A stretch of DNA of 64,000 nucleotides, taken from contig NZ_JAATOW010000008.1 of NCBI RefSeq assembly GCF_011806405.1, forward strand, positions 81,635 to 145,634, in the 5' to 3' direction. Numbering within the stretch: position 1 is the first letter of the stretch; each line of letters opens with the position of its first letter. The position numbers and the translations under genes were made by a program. This document shows positions 17,208 to 24,881 of the stretch, one piece after another. Source of the DNA: Pseudooceanicola sp. HF7. Its GTDB lineage: Bacteria > Pseudomonadota > Alphaproteobacteria > Rhodobacterales > Rhodobacteraceae. The notes beneath the pieces were generated by a model. That model was not told where the DNA came from. It did not search any database and worked only from the letters and a program-made list of their open reading frames with translations.

Positions 17208-17764
17208 GTGATCCTCCCGATTGTCTTCAATTCAATGGCGCGACGGCCATGAAACGGCGTTTCCTGCCGCGCAGAGGCGGTAGGGCAAGGCCTGGCGCAT
17301 CGCGCATAAAAACCTCCCGGGGCGGGCAGTTTGCTGCTTCTTATCCCGATGCCGGCATTTGGTGGCACAGCCGACCTGACGAATGATGCCGCGCGAAGGG
17401 CGCGAGTCAACCTTTAGAAACGCAATGGCGCCAGAACGGAGGGCTGAAGGCCTTCTGGGTGGCTTTTTTCTGCTTTGCCAACATGTTGTGGCCGTTAAGC
17501 ACAAGGTGCAGCGCGCCTGTGCCTTGAAATTGTGCGCCTTGCGCGAAATGCCAATCGTGTCGAAGGCTTGCCGGGTGCAGCCCGTCGATAGGGGAGGTGA
17601 TAGCGACCTTCCCGAGCGCCGGGGTGTATCTCCAGGAAATCGGTCGGGCTATTTCATCTGCGTTGTCATTGTCGGATCGGCGGTGCAGGTGATTTCTGCG
17701 GCGGTGTTTTATTGAAAGTCGGGACGCGCTTTCGGATCTTCGGCGGATGAAGCCACGGAAATGG
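17208..17764. other. Intergenic region upstream of the sugar importer
   Basis: About 560 bases without a convincing gene. Open frames on either strand here (for example 17383-17715) lack a ribosome site and protein-like composition. The part near the importer must hold its promoter. A small palindrome is listed separately. Nothing else is recognised. Confidence 0.6.
17251..17263. promoter_or_regulatory. Possible operator, GAAAC-GGC-GTTTC
   Basis: A perfect 5-3-5 palindrome 44 bases upstream of the binding-protein start. Its size and AAACG-type core resemble LacI-family operators, which often control sugar importers. There is no LacI gene beside it, so this is only a candidate. Confidence 0.3.
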
Positions 17765-17798
17765 CATCGGCCCGCCCTCTTGCGGGGGCGGGCCGATG
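17765..17798. terminator. GC-rich hairpin terminator after the SCO gene
   Basis: A perfect 13-base stem, CATCGGCCCGCCC, with an 8-base loop and its complement. It lies 40 bases beyond the stop of the SCO-family gene. No T-run follows on the minus strand, so its strength is uncertain. Confidence 0.6.
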
Positions 17799-17838
17799 TG
17801 TACCTTGGAAGCGGTAGCTTGATCTGGCCGAGGTGGCC

Positions 17839-18441
17839 TCAGCTGGCTTGCAATTTGCGGAGACGTTCCATCACGCGATCATAGTCTTCTTGGTATCCGA
17901 CGACGCCGAAGTACTGCCCCTTGTCGTCGAACAGCAGTACAGAGGCCGAGTGGTTCATGGTGTAATCGCCATCCTCCAGAGGGACCTTGGAGGCAAAGAT
18001 GCGGAAGGCCTTGATGGCCTTCTGAACCTCGTCCGGATCCCCGCTGAAGCCAGTGACACTAGGCGCCCAGGAGACATAGTCCTCCAACAGTTCCGGGGTG
18101 TCGCGTTCCGGGTCGACGGTGACGAAGAAGGTGCGGATCGGCTCCGCTCCCTCCTCGGCCAGGGTCTCTTGCCAGGTGGCGATATCACCCATCGTGGTCG
18201 GGCAGACATCCGGGCAATGGGTGAAGCCGAAGAAGACCGCGGTGGGCTCGCCCACTAAAGTGTCTTCGGTAAACGTGGTACCATCCGCTGCGACCAGCGT
18301 GTAATCGCCCTGACCCAGTTGTTCAGACACGTCGCGGGTGATCCGGGGTTCGATCACCCGGACCCAGATCAGACCCAGAAGTGCCAGCAGCGCCAGCACC
18401 CAGAGGCCCAGGATGGAAACGGTCTTGGTGTTCAGCTGCAT
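17839..18441 (-). CDS. SCO1/SenC family copper chaperone
   Basis: A 200-residue SCO protein with one N-terminal membrane anchor (residues 9-28) and a periplasmic thioredoxin fold. The copper ligands are all present: C76 and C80 in FTHCPDVCPTT, and H164 in TMNHSAS. SCO proteins deliver copper to the CuA centre of cytochrome c oxidase. It lies 10 bases after a PCu(A)C-type chaperone gene in the same direction, and the two work together in known bacteria. No oxidase genes are in the window. Confidence 0.94.
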   Translation of the reverse strand: MQLNTKTVSILGLWVLALLALLGLIWVRVIEPRITRDVSEQLGQGDYTLVAADGTTFTEDTLVGEPTAVFFGFTHCPDVCPTTMGDIATWQETLAEEGAEPIRTFFVTVDPERDTPELLEDYVSWAPSVTGFSGDPDEVQKAIKAFRIFASKVPLEDGDYTMNHSASVLLFDDKGQYFGVVGYQEDYDRVMERLRKLQAS

Positions 18442-18451
18442 GATTGCGATC

Positions 18452-18994
18452 TCAGTCCATTTTCATGTGGGAGTGGCCGCCTGCGCCTGCGTTGACGGCG
18501 CGAATGTCGAAGGGCAGGTCCACCGTGCCGGCCGTCTCGAAGGTCAGCGTGACGGTGACGGTTTCACCTTCGCTCAGGGGCTCTTTCAGATCCATGAACA
18601 TCAGGTGGTAGCCACCGGGCTTGAGAACGATCGTCTCGCCGGCGGGAATTTCCAGCCCGTCGGGCAGGGCGGACATCATCATCACATCGCCCTTCATGAC
18701 CATCTCGTGGATTTCTCCGCGTCCGGCGACAGAGGTTTCCACCGCGGTCAGCCGATCGGGCGTGTCGCCGGTGTTGGTGATCGTCAGGAAGCCGCCGCCA
18801 ACCGGCGCATTGGGCAGGGTTGCGCGGGCATAGGGCGCCTCAAGCGCCAGGTCGCCCAGGGTGGTCGTCATGGCCATCGGCTGTTCGGCCATGGTTTCGT
18901 GGTCCATGCCGTGGTTGCTGCCGTGGTCCATATCAGAGGCTTGGGCTGTCGTGCCGAGGGCTACGAGGGCGAGGGCGGTAAGGAAGCGTTTCAT
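18452..18994 (-). CDS. Periplasmic copper chaperone PCu(A)C
   Basis: A 180-residue periplasmic protein with a signal peptide (cleavage near AQA-SD, about residue 19) and a cupredoxin-like PCu(A)C domain. Copper ligands follow the H(M)x10Mx21HxM pattern: H96, M107, H130 and M132. Extra His/Met-rich stretches at the mature N-terminus (DMDHGSNHGMDHETM) and at the very end (GGHSHMKMD) are typical and may bind Cu(II). It lies upstream of the SCO gene in one transcription unit and passes copper on for CuA assembly. Confidence 0.94.
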   Translation of the reverse strand: MKRFLTALALVALGTTAQASDMDHGSNHGMDHETMAEQPMAMTTTLGDLALEAPYARATLPNAPVGGGFLTITNTGDTPDRLTAVETSVAGRGEIHEMVMKGDVMMMSALPDGLEIPAGETIVLKPGGYHLMFMDLKEPLSEGETVTVTLTFETAGTVDLPFDIRAVNAGAGGHSHMKMD

Positions 18995-19080
18995 TTCTAT
19001 CTCCGGTCTGGCGGGGCTGAGCCCATGCGCCGATGCAGCCTGTTCCGGGCCGCGGGTCTGATCTGTCTTGGTCGAAAGGA

Positions 19081-19434
19081 TCAGGTCGTGACCGGAGGGG
19101 CGCGGGCCAGCCGATGGCCCAGCCCCTGTTGGGCGCCGGCCGTGAGGTCGCGCAGAAGCTGATCGTCCAGCGCGAAGACCAGGCGAGCCTCTTGCGCGTC
19201 AAAGGTAGCGCGGGGGGCTTCGGGCAGCAGGTGACAGAAGGGGCAGCGGTGATCGTGCACGGCGTGCTCGTCACCGCAAAGCTCGGCCAGCGGGGCGCCA
19301 AGCGCCAGGGTCAGTTCCAGCTGAGCGACCTGGTCCGCGTCGGGTGCCATGTGCCGCGTCGAGGCAGGGCCGGCCAGGGCAATGAAGCAGGCCAGCACGG
19401 TCAGGATCAGACGATGGGTCAGGACGCGGTTCAT
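19081..19434 (-). CDS. DUF2946-like small Cys/His-rich secreted protein
   Basis: A 117-residue protein with a hydrophobic N-terminal segment (LILTVLACFIALAGPAS) and a Cys/His cluster (ELCGDEHAVHDHRCPFCHLLPEAP) that resembles the DUF2946 family, whose members are often found next to copper genes. Start chosen at 19434, which gives a signal-peptide-like start with a weak ribosome site; the frame also opens at 19503. It lies 86 bases upstream of the PCu(A)C gene on the same strand, so it may be part of the same copper-related operon. Function unknown. Confidence 0.75.
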   Translation of the reverse strand: MNRVLTHRLILTVLACFIALAGPASTRHMAPDADQVAQLELTLALGAPLAELCGDEHAVHDHRCPFCHLLPEAPRATFDAQEARLVFALDDQLLRDLTAGAQQGLGHRLARAPPVTT

Positions 19435-19551
19435 GGTGCCCTTGTATCCCGAACGCCCATGACACGCCAAGAGGTCGCCCCGGCCCGTGCGAAATTGCCG
19501 CAAAGCCCAGGACGGCTTGCCTTGGGGGTGGGATTACTCTACCGCTCGCGC

Positions 19552-19738
19552 CGCTTCGGTCCGGGCCTTGCCCGGTGAATAGGGAATGCGGTCAGGGGGA
19601 CCCCCAATGCCGCGACTGCCCCCGCAACTGTAGGCGGAGAGCGAAGCCGGACAATGTCACTGCCTCCGCAGCTTTGGGGTGGGAAGACCCGGCCAAGCGA
19701 GGACCCGCAAGTCAGGAGACCTGCCGAAGTCGATCACC
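19552..19738 (+). ncRNA. Cobalamin riboswitch
   Basis: The conserved elements appear in order: GTGAATAGGGAA (P3 side), GACTGCCCCCGCAACTGTA, GAGCGAAGCC, TGGGAAGACC and the B12 box GCAAGTCAGGAGACCTGCC (19707-19725). It lies 130 bases upstream of the TonB-receptor start on the same strand. Adenosyl- or another cobalamin binding should repress the receptor and the coupled btuFCD genes. An open frame that begins inside the riboswitch at 19575 is not the real protein start. Outer limits are approximate. Confidence 0.95.
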
Positions 19739-19868
19739 CGTTCCGGGCGCGGGGTGCGCCAGGGGCAACGGACCTTCCGTAGAGGTGGCAAGGCAACCCT
19801 CCGGGCCGGAAACTGTCCGGGATCCCAGTGACTGCGCGCGCCGGCTCCGGGGCGCGGGAAGGACTCGC

Positions 19869-21701
19869 ATGACCAAGAAACTTATCGCGGCTTTCGCCGC
19901 CTCTACCTGCCTGACGGCCTGCCTTCTGGCACCGGCTATGGCCCAGGAGATCACCACGCTGGATGAGATCAGCGTAACGGCCAACCGTGGAGAGACCGAG
20001 GCCGCCCGCGCCGGCGCCACGGTCGAGATCGTGACCCGGGAGGACCTGCAAGAGGCCGGTGATGCCCGCCTGGTCGATTACCTTGCCACGCTGCCGGGCC
20101 TAAGCGTCACCACGGCGGGTGGTATCGGGAATGCCACGACCCTGCGCATTCGCGGTGCGGGTGGTGCTTATTTCAGCGTGCTGATCGACGGGATCGACGT
20201 GAATGACCCCTCGGCCTCTCAGAACTCCTTCAACTTCGGGTCGCTGACCACCGCCGATATCGGCCGTGTGGAAGTGCTGAAAGGCGCGCAATCGGCGCTT
20301 TACGGGTCCGAGGCGATCGCGGGCGTGATCTCCATCTCGACCAATCAGGCGACGGAAATGGGCCTGTCGCGCAACTACGCGCTGGAATACGGCAGCTACA
20401 ACACCAGACGTTTCAGCCTGAACCAAAGTTACATGGGAGCGCGGGGCACCTACGCTGTGACCCTGTCCCACGTGCGCACCGATGGCTGGTCCAGCGCGGA
20501 TGAGAAAGACGGCAATACCGAGGCCGACGGACATGAGGGCACGCGGCTGTCCTTCACCGGCGTTTACGATCTGACTGACAGCGTGACGGTGGGGGGCGCG
20601 GCCTTCTGGCAGAAGACCGAAACCGAGTACGACGAATATGGCTCCGGCCCGATGGACGGCAGCCCGGACGAGAGGAACAGGGCAACCTCTTACGGGGTGC
20701 GGGGCTTCGTGAAGGTCGAAGGCGATGTGTTGGCGCAGGAATTCTCTGCCCAGTTCTATCAGATCGACAGGGAAAGCTGGGGCACGGATAATTGGGGATC
20801 TTCCTACTACCCGAACCTTGGCACCCGGAAGGCACTGGCCTATGGCGCAAGCATGGATCTGTCGCCCAATGTGATGCTGGCCTTCGGAGGGGACGCCACG
20901 CGGGAAGGCTACCGCGCGGATGACTTCTATGTCGAAAGCGACATCATTGGGGCCTACGCGGAAACCCGATGGGCGGCGCTGCGGAACTTCGACGTGGTGG
21001 CCTCTGTCCGGCGGGATGAGCATTCTGTTTTCGGCGGAGAGACCACCGGACGGCTGGCCATGGCCTGGCGCCCAAAAGAAGACATCACCGTTCGCGCCTC
21101 GGCCGGGACGGGGTTTCGAACGCCTTCGCTATATGAGCTGTACGACCTGACCTACGGAAACAGCAGCCTCACGCCTGAGACATCGCGCAGCTTCGATCTG
21201 GGCATCGAAAAGCGCTTCGACGCGGGCTTTGCGAAGGCGACGCTGTTTCGGATGGAAATCACGGACCTGATCGACTGGATTGGTGGCGGCTACGTTCAGG
21301 TGCCCGGCACCAGCGATATGCAGGGGCTTGAGCTGTCCGGCGGTTGGGCTTTGAACGAAAGCCTGCGTCTACAAGGCAGTTATACATGGACAGAGGCCAG
21401 CGATGCCGCGGGCGATCGGCTGGATCGTGTGCCCCGCAACGACCTGGTGCTGCGTCTTTCAGCAGATCTGAGCGATGAGTTGAATTCGAACCTGTCAGTG
21501 CGTCACGTAAGTGACCACCTGGACCGCGGAACGCCGCTGCCGGACTACACGCTTGTAGACCTGTCCGTTGCCTATGGTATCTCCGATAGAAGCGAGGTTT
21601 ACCTTCGCGTCGTGAACCTTCTGGACGAACAGTACCAGACGGTGCGGGGCTATGGTCAAAGCGACAGGGCACTTTATGTCGGCATTCGCGGCAGTTTCTA
21701 G
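19869..21701 (+). CDS. btuB: TonB-dependent cobalamin receptor, BtuB type
   Basis: A 610-residue outer-membrane receptor. It has a signal peptide (LIAAFAASTCLTACLLAPAMA, cut before QEITTLDE), a TonB-box-like start (TTLDEISVTANR), a plug domain (LVDYLATLPGLSV, IRGAGGAYFSVLIDG, VEVLKGAQSALYGSEAIAGVI) and a 22-strand barrel ending in LYVGIRGSF with the terminal aromatic. Length matches E. coli BtuB (about 590-615). The ATG at 19869 has a GGAAGGA ribosome site. The riboswitch upstream and btuFCD downstream make cobalamin or cobinamide the ligand. Confidence 0.93.
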   Translation: MTKKLIAAFAASTCLTACLLAPAMAQEITTLDEISVTANRGETEAARAGATVEIVTREDLQEAGDARLVDYLATLPGLSVTTAGGIGNATTLRIRGAGGAYFSVLIDGIDVNDPSASQNSFNFGSLTTADIGRVEVLKGAQSALYGSEAIAGVISISTNQATEMGLSRNYALEYGSYNTRRFSLNQSYMGARGTYAVTLSHVRTDGWSSADEKDGNTEADGHEGTRLSFTGVYDLTDSVTVGGAAFWQKTETEYDEYGSGPMDGSPDERNRATSYGVRGFVKVEGDVLAQEFSAQFYQIDRESWGTDNWGSSYYPNLGTRKALAYGASMDLSPNVMLAFGGDATREGYRADDFYVESDIIGAYAETRWAALRNFDVVASVRRDEHSVFGGETTGRLAMAWRPKEDITVRASAGTGFRTPSLYELYDLTYGNSSLTPETSRSFDLGIEKRFDAGFAKATLFRMEITDLIDWIGGGYVQVPGTSDMQGLELSGGWALNESLRLQGSYTWTEASDAAGDRLDRVPRNDLVLRLSADLSDELNSNLSVRHVSDHLDRGTPLPDYTLVDLSVAYGISDRSEVYLRVVNLLDEQYQTVRGYGQSDRALYVGIRGSF

Positions 21702-22509
21702 GATTATCGGCGCGGCGCTCTTTCTGGGCGCCGCGCCGGGCCTGCTGGCGGCAGGCAATCCCCCCAAGCGGGTGGTATCCATCAACCTGTGCACCGATCA
21801 GTTGGCGATGTTGCTGGCCGCGCCGGGCCAACTGATATCTGTCTCCGACTTGGCGGTTGAACCGCGCAGCTCTGCGATGGTGGAAGAGGCCAGGGCCTAC
21901 CCGATCAACCACGCTGGCGCGGAGGAGGTCTGGCTGATGCAGCCCGACCTCGTCCTGGCCGGCGGCTATACCTCCCGCGCAACGGTTTCCATGCTGCGGC
22001 GGCTGGGCCGCGAGGTGCTTGAGGTGCAACCGGCCTACAGCCTGGCCGACATTCGCGACCGTCTGGCCCGGATCGGCGCGGCGCTTGGCCGCGAGGTACG
22101 GGCGGAGGCGCTGATCGCTGATTTCGATGCCCGGCTGGAGGTCCTGCGGGCCGAGGTGGCGCGCAGCCCCTCTGCCGCGATCTATTACGCGAATGGTTAT
22201 ACCACCGGCGATCGCACCCTGGCCGGAGAGATCCTGATGGCCGCCGGGTTCTCCAATATCGCCGGGGACATGCGCGGCGGCCACCTGCCGCTGGAAAAGC
22301 TGGCGATGGCAGATCCGGAGGCCCTGATCACCGGTACGCCCTATCCCGGGGCTTCCCGATCCGAAGCGGTGCTTGCCCATCCGGTTGTACAGGCAATCCG
22401 GGATCGGCGCGCCTCTCACCCGGTCGCGGATCGCGACTGGCTGTGCGGCACGCCCTACGTGCTGCAGGCGGTAGAGGAGCTTGCCATCTTCCGGAAGGAG
22501 ATCGAATGA
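21676..22509 (+). CDS. btuF: Periplasmic corrinoid-binding protein, BtuF type
   Basis: A 277-residue class III substrate-binding protein with a signal peptide (IIGAALFLGAAPGLLAA) and the PKRVVSINLCTDQLAMLLA start typical of BtuF. It overlaps the 3' end of btuB by 26 bases, and the next gene starts inside its stop, so the operon is tightly coupled. An alternative ATG at 21652 exists. Motifs such as AGAEEVWLMQPDLVLAGGYTS fit the family. It delivers corrinoid to the BtuCD transporter. Confidence 0.92.
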   Translation: MSAFAAVSRIIGAALFLGAAPGLLAAGNPPKRVVSINLCTDQLAMLLAAPGQLISVSDLAVEPRSSAMVEEARAYPINHAGAEEVWLMQPDLVLAGGYTSRATVSMLRRLGREVLEVQPAYSLADIRDRLARIGAALGREVRAEALIADFDARLEVLRAEVARSPSAAIYYANGYTTGDRTLAGEILMAAGFSNIAGDMRGGHLPLEKLAMADPEALITGTPYPGASRSEAVLAHPVVQAIRDRRASHPVADRDWLCGTPYVLQAVEELAIFRKEIE

Positions 22510-23489
22510 CCCCGGTACTGCGGATCCTGATCCCGCTGGTGATCTTGCTGGCGCTGGTGTCGCTTGCATTGGGACCGGCTGGGTTGGGCCTGGGCGAGAG
22601 CCTGCGCGCGCTGGTGCTGGGCGGCGATGGCCCGGCGGTCTTGGTCATGCGCGAGATCCGCCTGCCTAGGGTCCTGCTGGCGCTGATGATCGGGGCTTCG
22701 CTTGGCCTGTCCGGCGCGGCGATGCAGGGCTTTCTGCGCAATCCCTTGGCCGAGCCGGGGATCATAGGGGTCTCCGGCGCAGCGGCCTTTGGCGCTGTTC
22801 TGGCGTTGCAAACAGGCTTTGCCGCCCTCTTTGCGCTGGCCCTTCCGCTGGCAGCGCTGGCCGGCGCGCTGGTGGCGGTCTTGCTGCTCGTGGCGCTGGC
22901 GGGGCCGCGCGGCGGGTCGCTGACGCTGATCTTGGCGGGCATCGCGATTTCGGCCATGGCCGGGGCGCTGACATCGCTGGTTCTGAACCTGTCGCCCAAC
23001 CCCTATGCCGCCGGAGAGATCGTCTTTTGGATGATGGGCTCGCTTGCGGATCGGTCAGTGACCCATGTGATGCTGGCGCTGCCCTTCACACTGCTGGGGT
23101 GGCTCCTCTTGCTGCGCTCTGCGCGGGGGCTCGAGGCGCTGACACTGGGCGAGGACGCCGCCGAGGGGCTGGGTATCGATCTGACGCGCCTGCGCTGGCA
23201 GGTGGTATTGGGGACGGCAGCGGCGATCGGCGCGGCGACGGCGGTGGCCGGTGTCATCGGCTTCGTCGGCCTGGTCGTTCCACATCTGCTGCGCGCCCGC
23301 GTGGCCGGGCGGCCGGGGCGCCTTCTGGCGGTCTCTGCCGTGGGCGGGGCGGCGATGCTGCTGGCGGCGGATATTGCCGTGCGCCTGATCGCCCCGGACC
23401 GGGACCTGAAACTCGGCGTTCTGACGGCCCTGATCGGGGCACCCTTCTTCCTGCGCCTGCTCTGGCAAATGCGGAGGGCGCGCGCGTGA
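22506..23489 (+). CDS. btuC: Corrinoid ABC transporter permease, BtuC type
   Basis: A 327-residue FecCD-family permease with about ten membrane helices. The family motif RLPRVLLALMIGASLGLSGA is followed by QGFLRNPLAEPGIIGVSGAA, and later by VAGVIGFVGLVVPHLLR, all highly typical. The ATG overlaps the btuF stop (ATGA). It forms the channel for the BtuF-delivered corrinoid. Upstream frame extension to 22443 has no support. Confidence 0.93.
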   Translation: MTPVLRILIPLVILLALVSLALGPAGLGLGESLRALVLGGDGPAVLVMREIRLPRVLLALMIGASLGLSGAAMQGFLRNPLAEPGIIGVSGAAAFGAVLALQTGFAALFALALPLAALAGALVAVLLLVALAGPRGGSLTLILAGIAISAMAGALTSLVLNLSPNPYAAGEIVFWMMGSLADRSVTHVMLALPFTLLGWLLLLRSARGLEALTLGEDAAEGLGIDLTRLRWQVVLGTAAAIGAATAVAGVIGFVGLVVPHLLRARVAGRPGRLLAVSAVGGAAMLLAADIAVRLIAPDRDLKLGVLTALIGAPFFLRLLWQMRRARA

Positions 23490-24235
23490 GCCTGCTTCTG
23501 ATCCGTGATCTGAGCGTTGAACTGGCCGAGCGCCCGGTATTTTCCGGCGTTTCCTTCGAGCTGCGCGAAGGTGAGTTGGTAGGGCTGATCGGCCCGAACG
23601 GCGCGGGCAAGACCACCCTGATGCGCGCGGCCATGGGGCTCTTGCCCTTCAGCGGTGAGAGCTCTCTTGCGGAGCTTTCGCCGCAATATCGCGCCCGCCA
23701 TGCCGCATGGTTGCCCCAACAGAGAGAGATCGCTTGGCCGGTTTCCGTTGAGGACCTCGTCGCGCTTGGCCGCCTGCCACATGGCACCGGTGGGGCAGAA
23801 GCGGATCGCCTGGCCGTGGATTCCGCCCTGGACCGGCTTCAGCTTGACCCGCTGCGCCACCGGGATGCCACTCAGCTTTCTGGTGGGGAACAGGCCCGCG
23901 CGTTGATTGCCCGCGCCCTTGCCCAGGAAAGCCGCTTGCTGCTGGCAGATGAGCCAATCGCCGGTCTGGATCCTGCCCACCAGATCGCCGTGATGGAGGT
24001 CTTCGCGGATCTGGCGAAAGAAGGGCATGGGCTTCTGGTCTCTTTGCATGACCTGGGGCTTGCGGCGCGTCATTGTACCCGGCTGATCCTGGTGGCGGAG
24101 GGCGGCATCCTGGCCGACGGCCCGCCTGCAAAGGTGCTTGTGCCGGAGCTGCTTGCGCGGGCCTTCCAGATCACCGCTATCCACGAAGACACCCCGGATG
24201 GTCCGGTCTTCCAGCCGCTGCGCGTGCTGAAATAA
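23486..24235 (+). CDS. btuD: Corrinoid ABC transporter ATPase, BtuD type
   Basis: A 249-residue ATPase with Walker A GPNGAGKT (36-43), signature LSGGEQARA (about 132), Walker B LLLADEP and H-loop SLHDLGLAARH. A longer open frame runs back to 23027, but the GTG at 23486 overlaps the btuC stop (GTGA), has a GGAGG ribosome site, and gives the usual family length. It powers BtuC. The ABC cluster looks complete and functional, unlike the gene remnant that follows it. Confidence 0.93.
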   Translation: MSLLLIRDLSVELAERPVFSGVSFELREGELVGLIGPNGAGKTTLMRAAMGLLPFSGESSLAELSPQYRARHAAWLPQQREIAWPVSVEDLVALGRLPHGTGGAEADRLAVDSALDRLQLDPLRHRDATQLSGGEQARALIARALAQESRLLLADEPIAGLDPAHQIAVMEVFADLAKEGHGLLVSLHDLGLAARHCTRLILVAEGGILADGPPAKVLVPELLARAFQITAIHEDTPDGPVFQPLRVLK

Positions 24236-24566
24236 GCGCGCGCTTCCGGGCGCCCTGGCTTGAATTCGACCTGGGGCAGGAGATGCAGGTTCTCATCTGG
24301 GCCACGCCGCCCCGGTTTCGTCGCCACCAGAAGGATCCTGTGGCGCGAAGTGCGCAATGCCGACCGGTCCTGCCACGGGCACCGGCACCGATTGCATCGC
24401 CGTCGCCGCACCCGCAGGTCAGGGGCGTCACGCCGGGCTGCAAACCGCCAGCGCAGAAGCGGCGGTCCAAGCGGTCCTGAGCGCCACGCGCGCCGGCGTC
24501 GCCAGGTGGATGCAGGAAGCGCGACCTGCGGCGCCCGCGCAGCGGCAAGGCGGGATTCATCCTTGA
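24232..24566 (+). pseudogene. cbiZ: Decayed cbiZ (adenosylcobinamide amidohydrolase) remnant
   Basis: Three pieces of the CbiZ family lie in three frames in the right order: APWLEFDLGQEMQVL (24250-24294), RRPGFVATRRILWREVRNAD (about 24306-24364) and ATGTGTDCIAVAAPAGQGR followed by HAGLQTASAEAAVQAVLSA (24357 on). The middle 100 or so residues of the family are missing. So there is one frameshift, plus an internal deletion that also changes frame. The expected start next to the btuD stop reads ATAAGC; an ancestral ATGAGC would have overlapped the btuD stop, so the start also seems lost. Intact CbiZ cleaves cobinamide side chains for salvage. Confidence 0.75.
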
Positions 24567-24881
24567 GTTGCTTTGCGCGGCAAAAGAATTAACAACTCAT
24601 TAATCAATCACGCGGACACTCGTCGCGTAGGAAAGTCCCGCCGAACCGGTGAGATGCCCGTCGCGCAGCCAGGCTGCTGCATTGGCGGGCTCGTATGATT
24701 GTCCTGACCTATGGCCCCTGAAAGCGGCCCGCAGGGGCAGTCATCACCGAAAGGCGGGCCTGCGACGGGACCGCAAGTTCAAGCGGGCCGGTGCCCCGTG
24801 CAGGAGTGGGAATGACAGATCTGTCCATGGCAAGGGCACAGCAGGGGCCGGGCTTGATTGCGGGGCTCCGGGGGGACCCGA
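24567..24881. other. Intergenic region before the GGDEF-EAL gene
   Basis: About 315 bases that include an AT-rich stretch (24584-24611, around TTAACAACTCATTAATCAATC) suited to a promoter, then GC-rich sequence able to fold (24640-24830). I looked for a GEMM-type c-di-GMP riboswitch because of the gene downstream and did not find the conserved GGGCAAAC/CGCAAAGCC elements. Nothing is recognised with confidence. Confidence 0.5.

Noticed and set aside
17383..17715. 110-residue open frame in the gap upstream of the importer
   Set aside because: No ribosome site, odd composition and no family resemblance.
19575..19868. N-terminal 98 residues of the long frame that includes btuB
   Set aside because: This stretch is the cobalamin riboswitch; the signal peptide and ribosome site place the start at 19869.
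24567..24881. Possible c-di-GMP riboswitch upstream of the GGDEF-EAL gene
   Set aside because: The conserved GEMM elements are absent; only generic foldable GC-rich sequence is seen.
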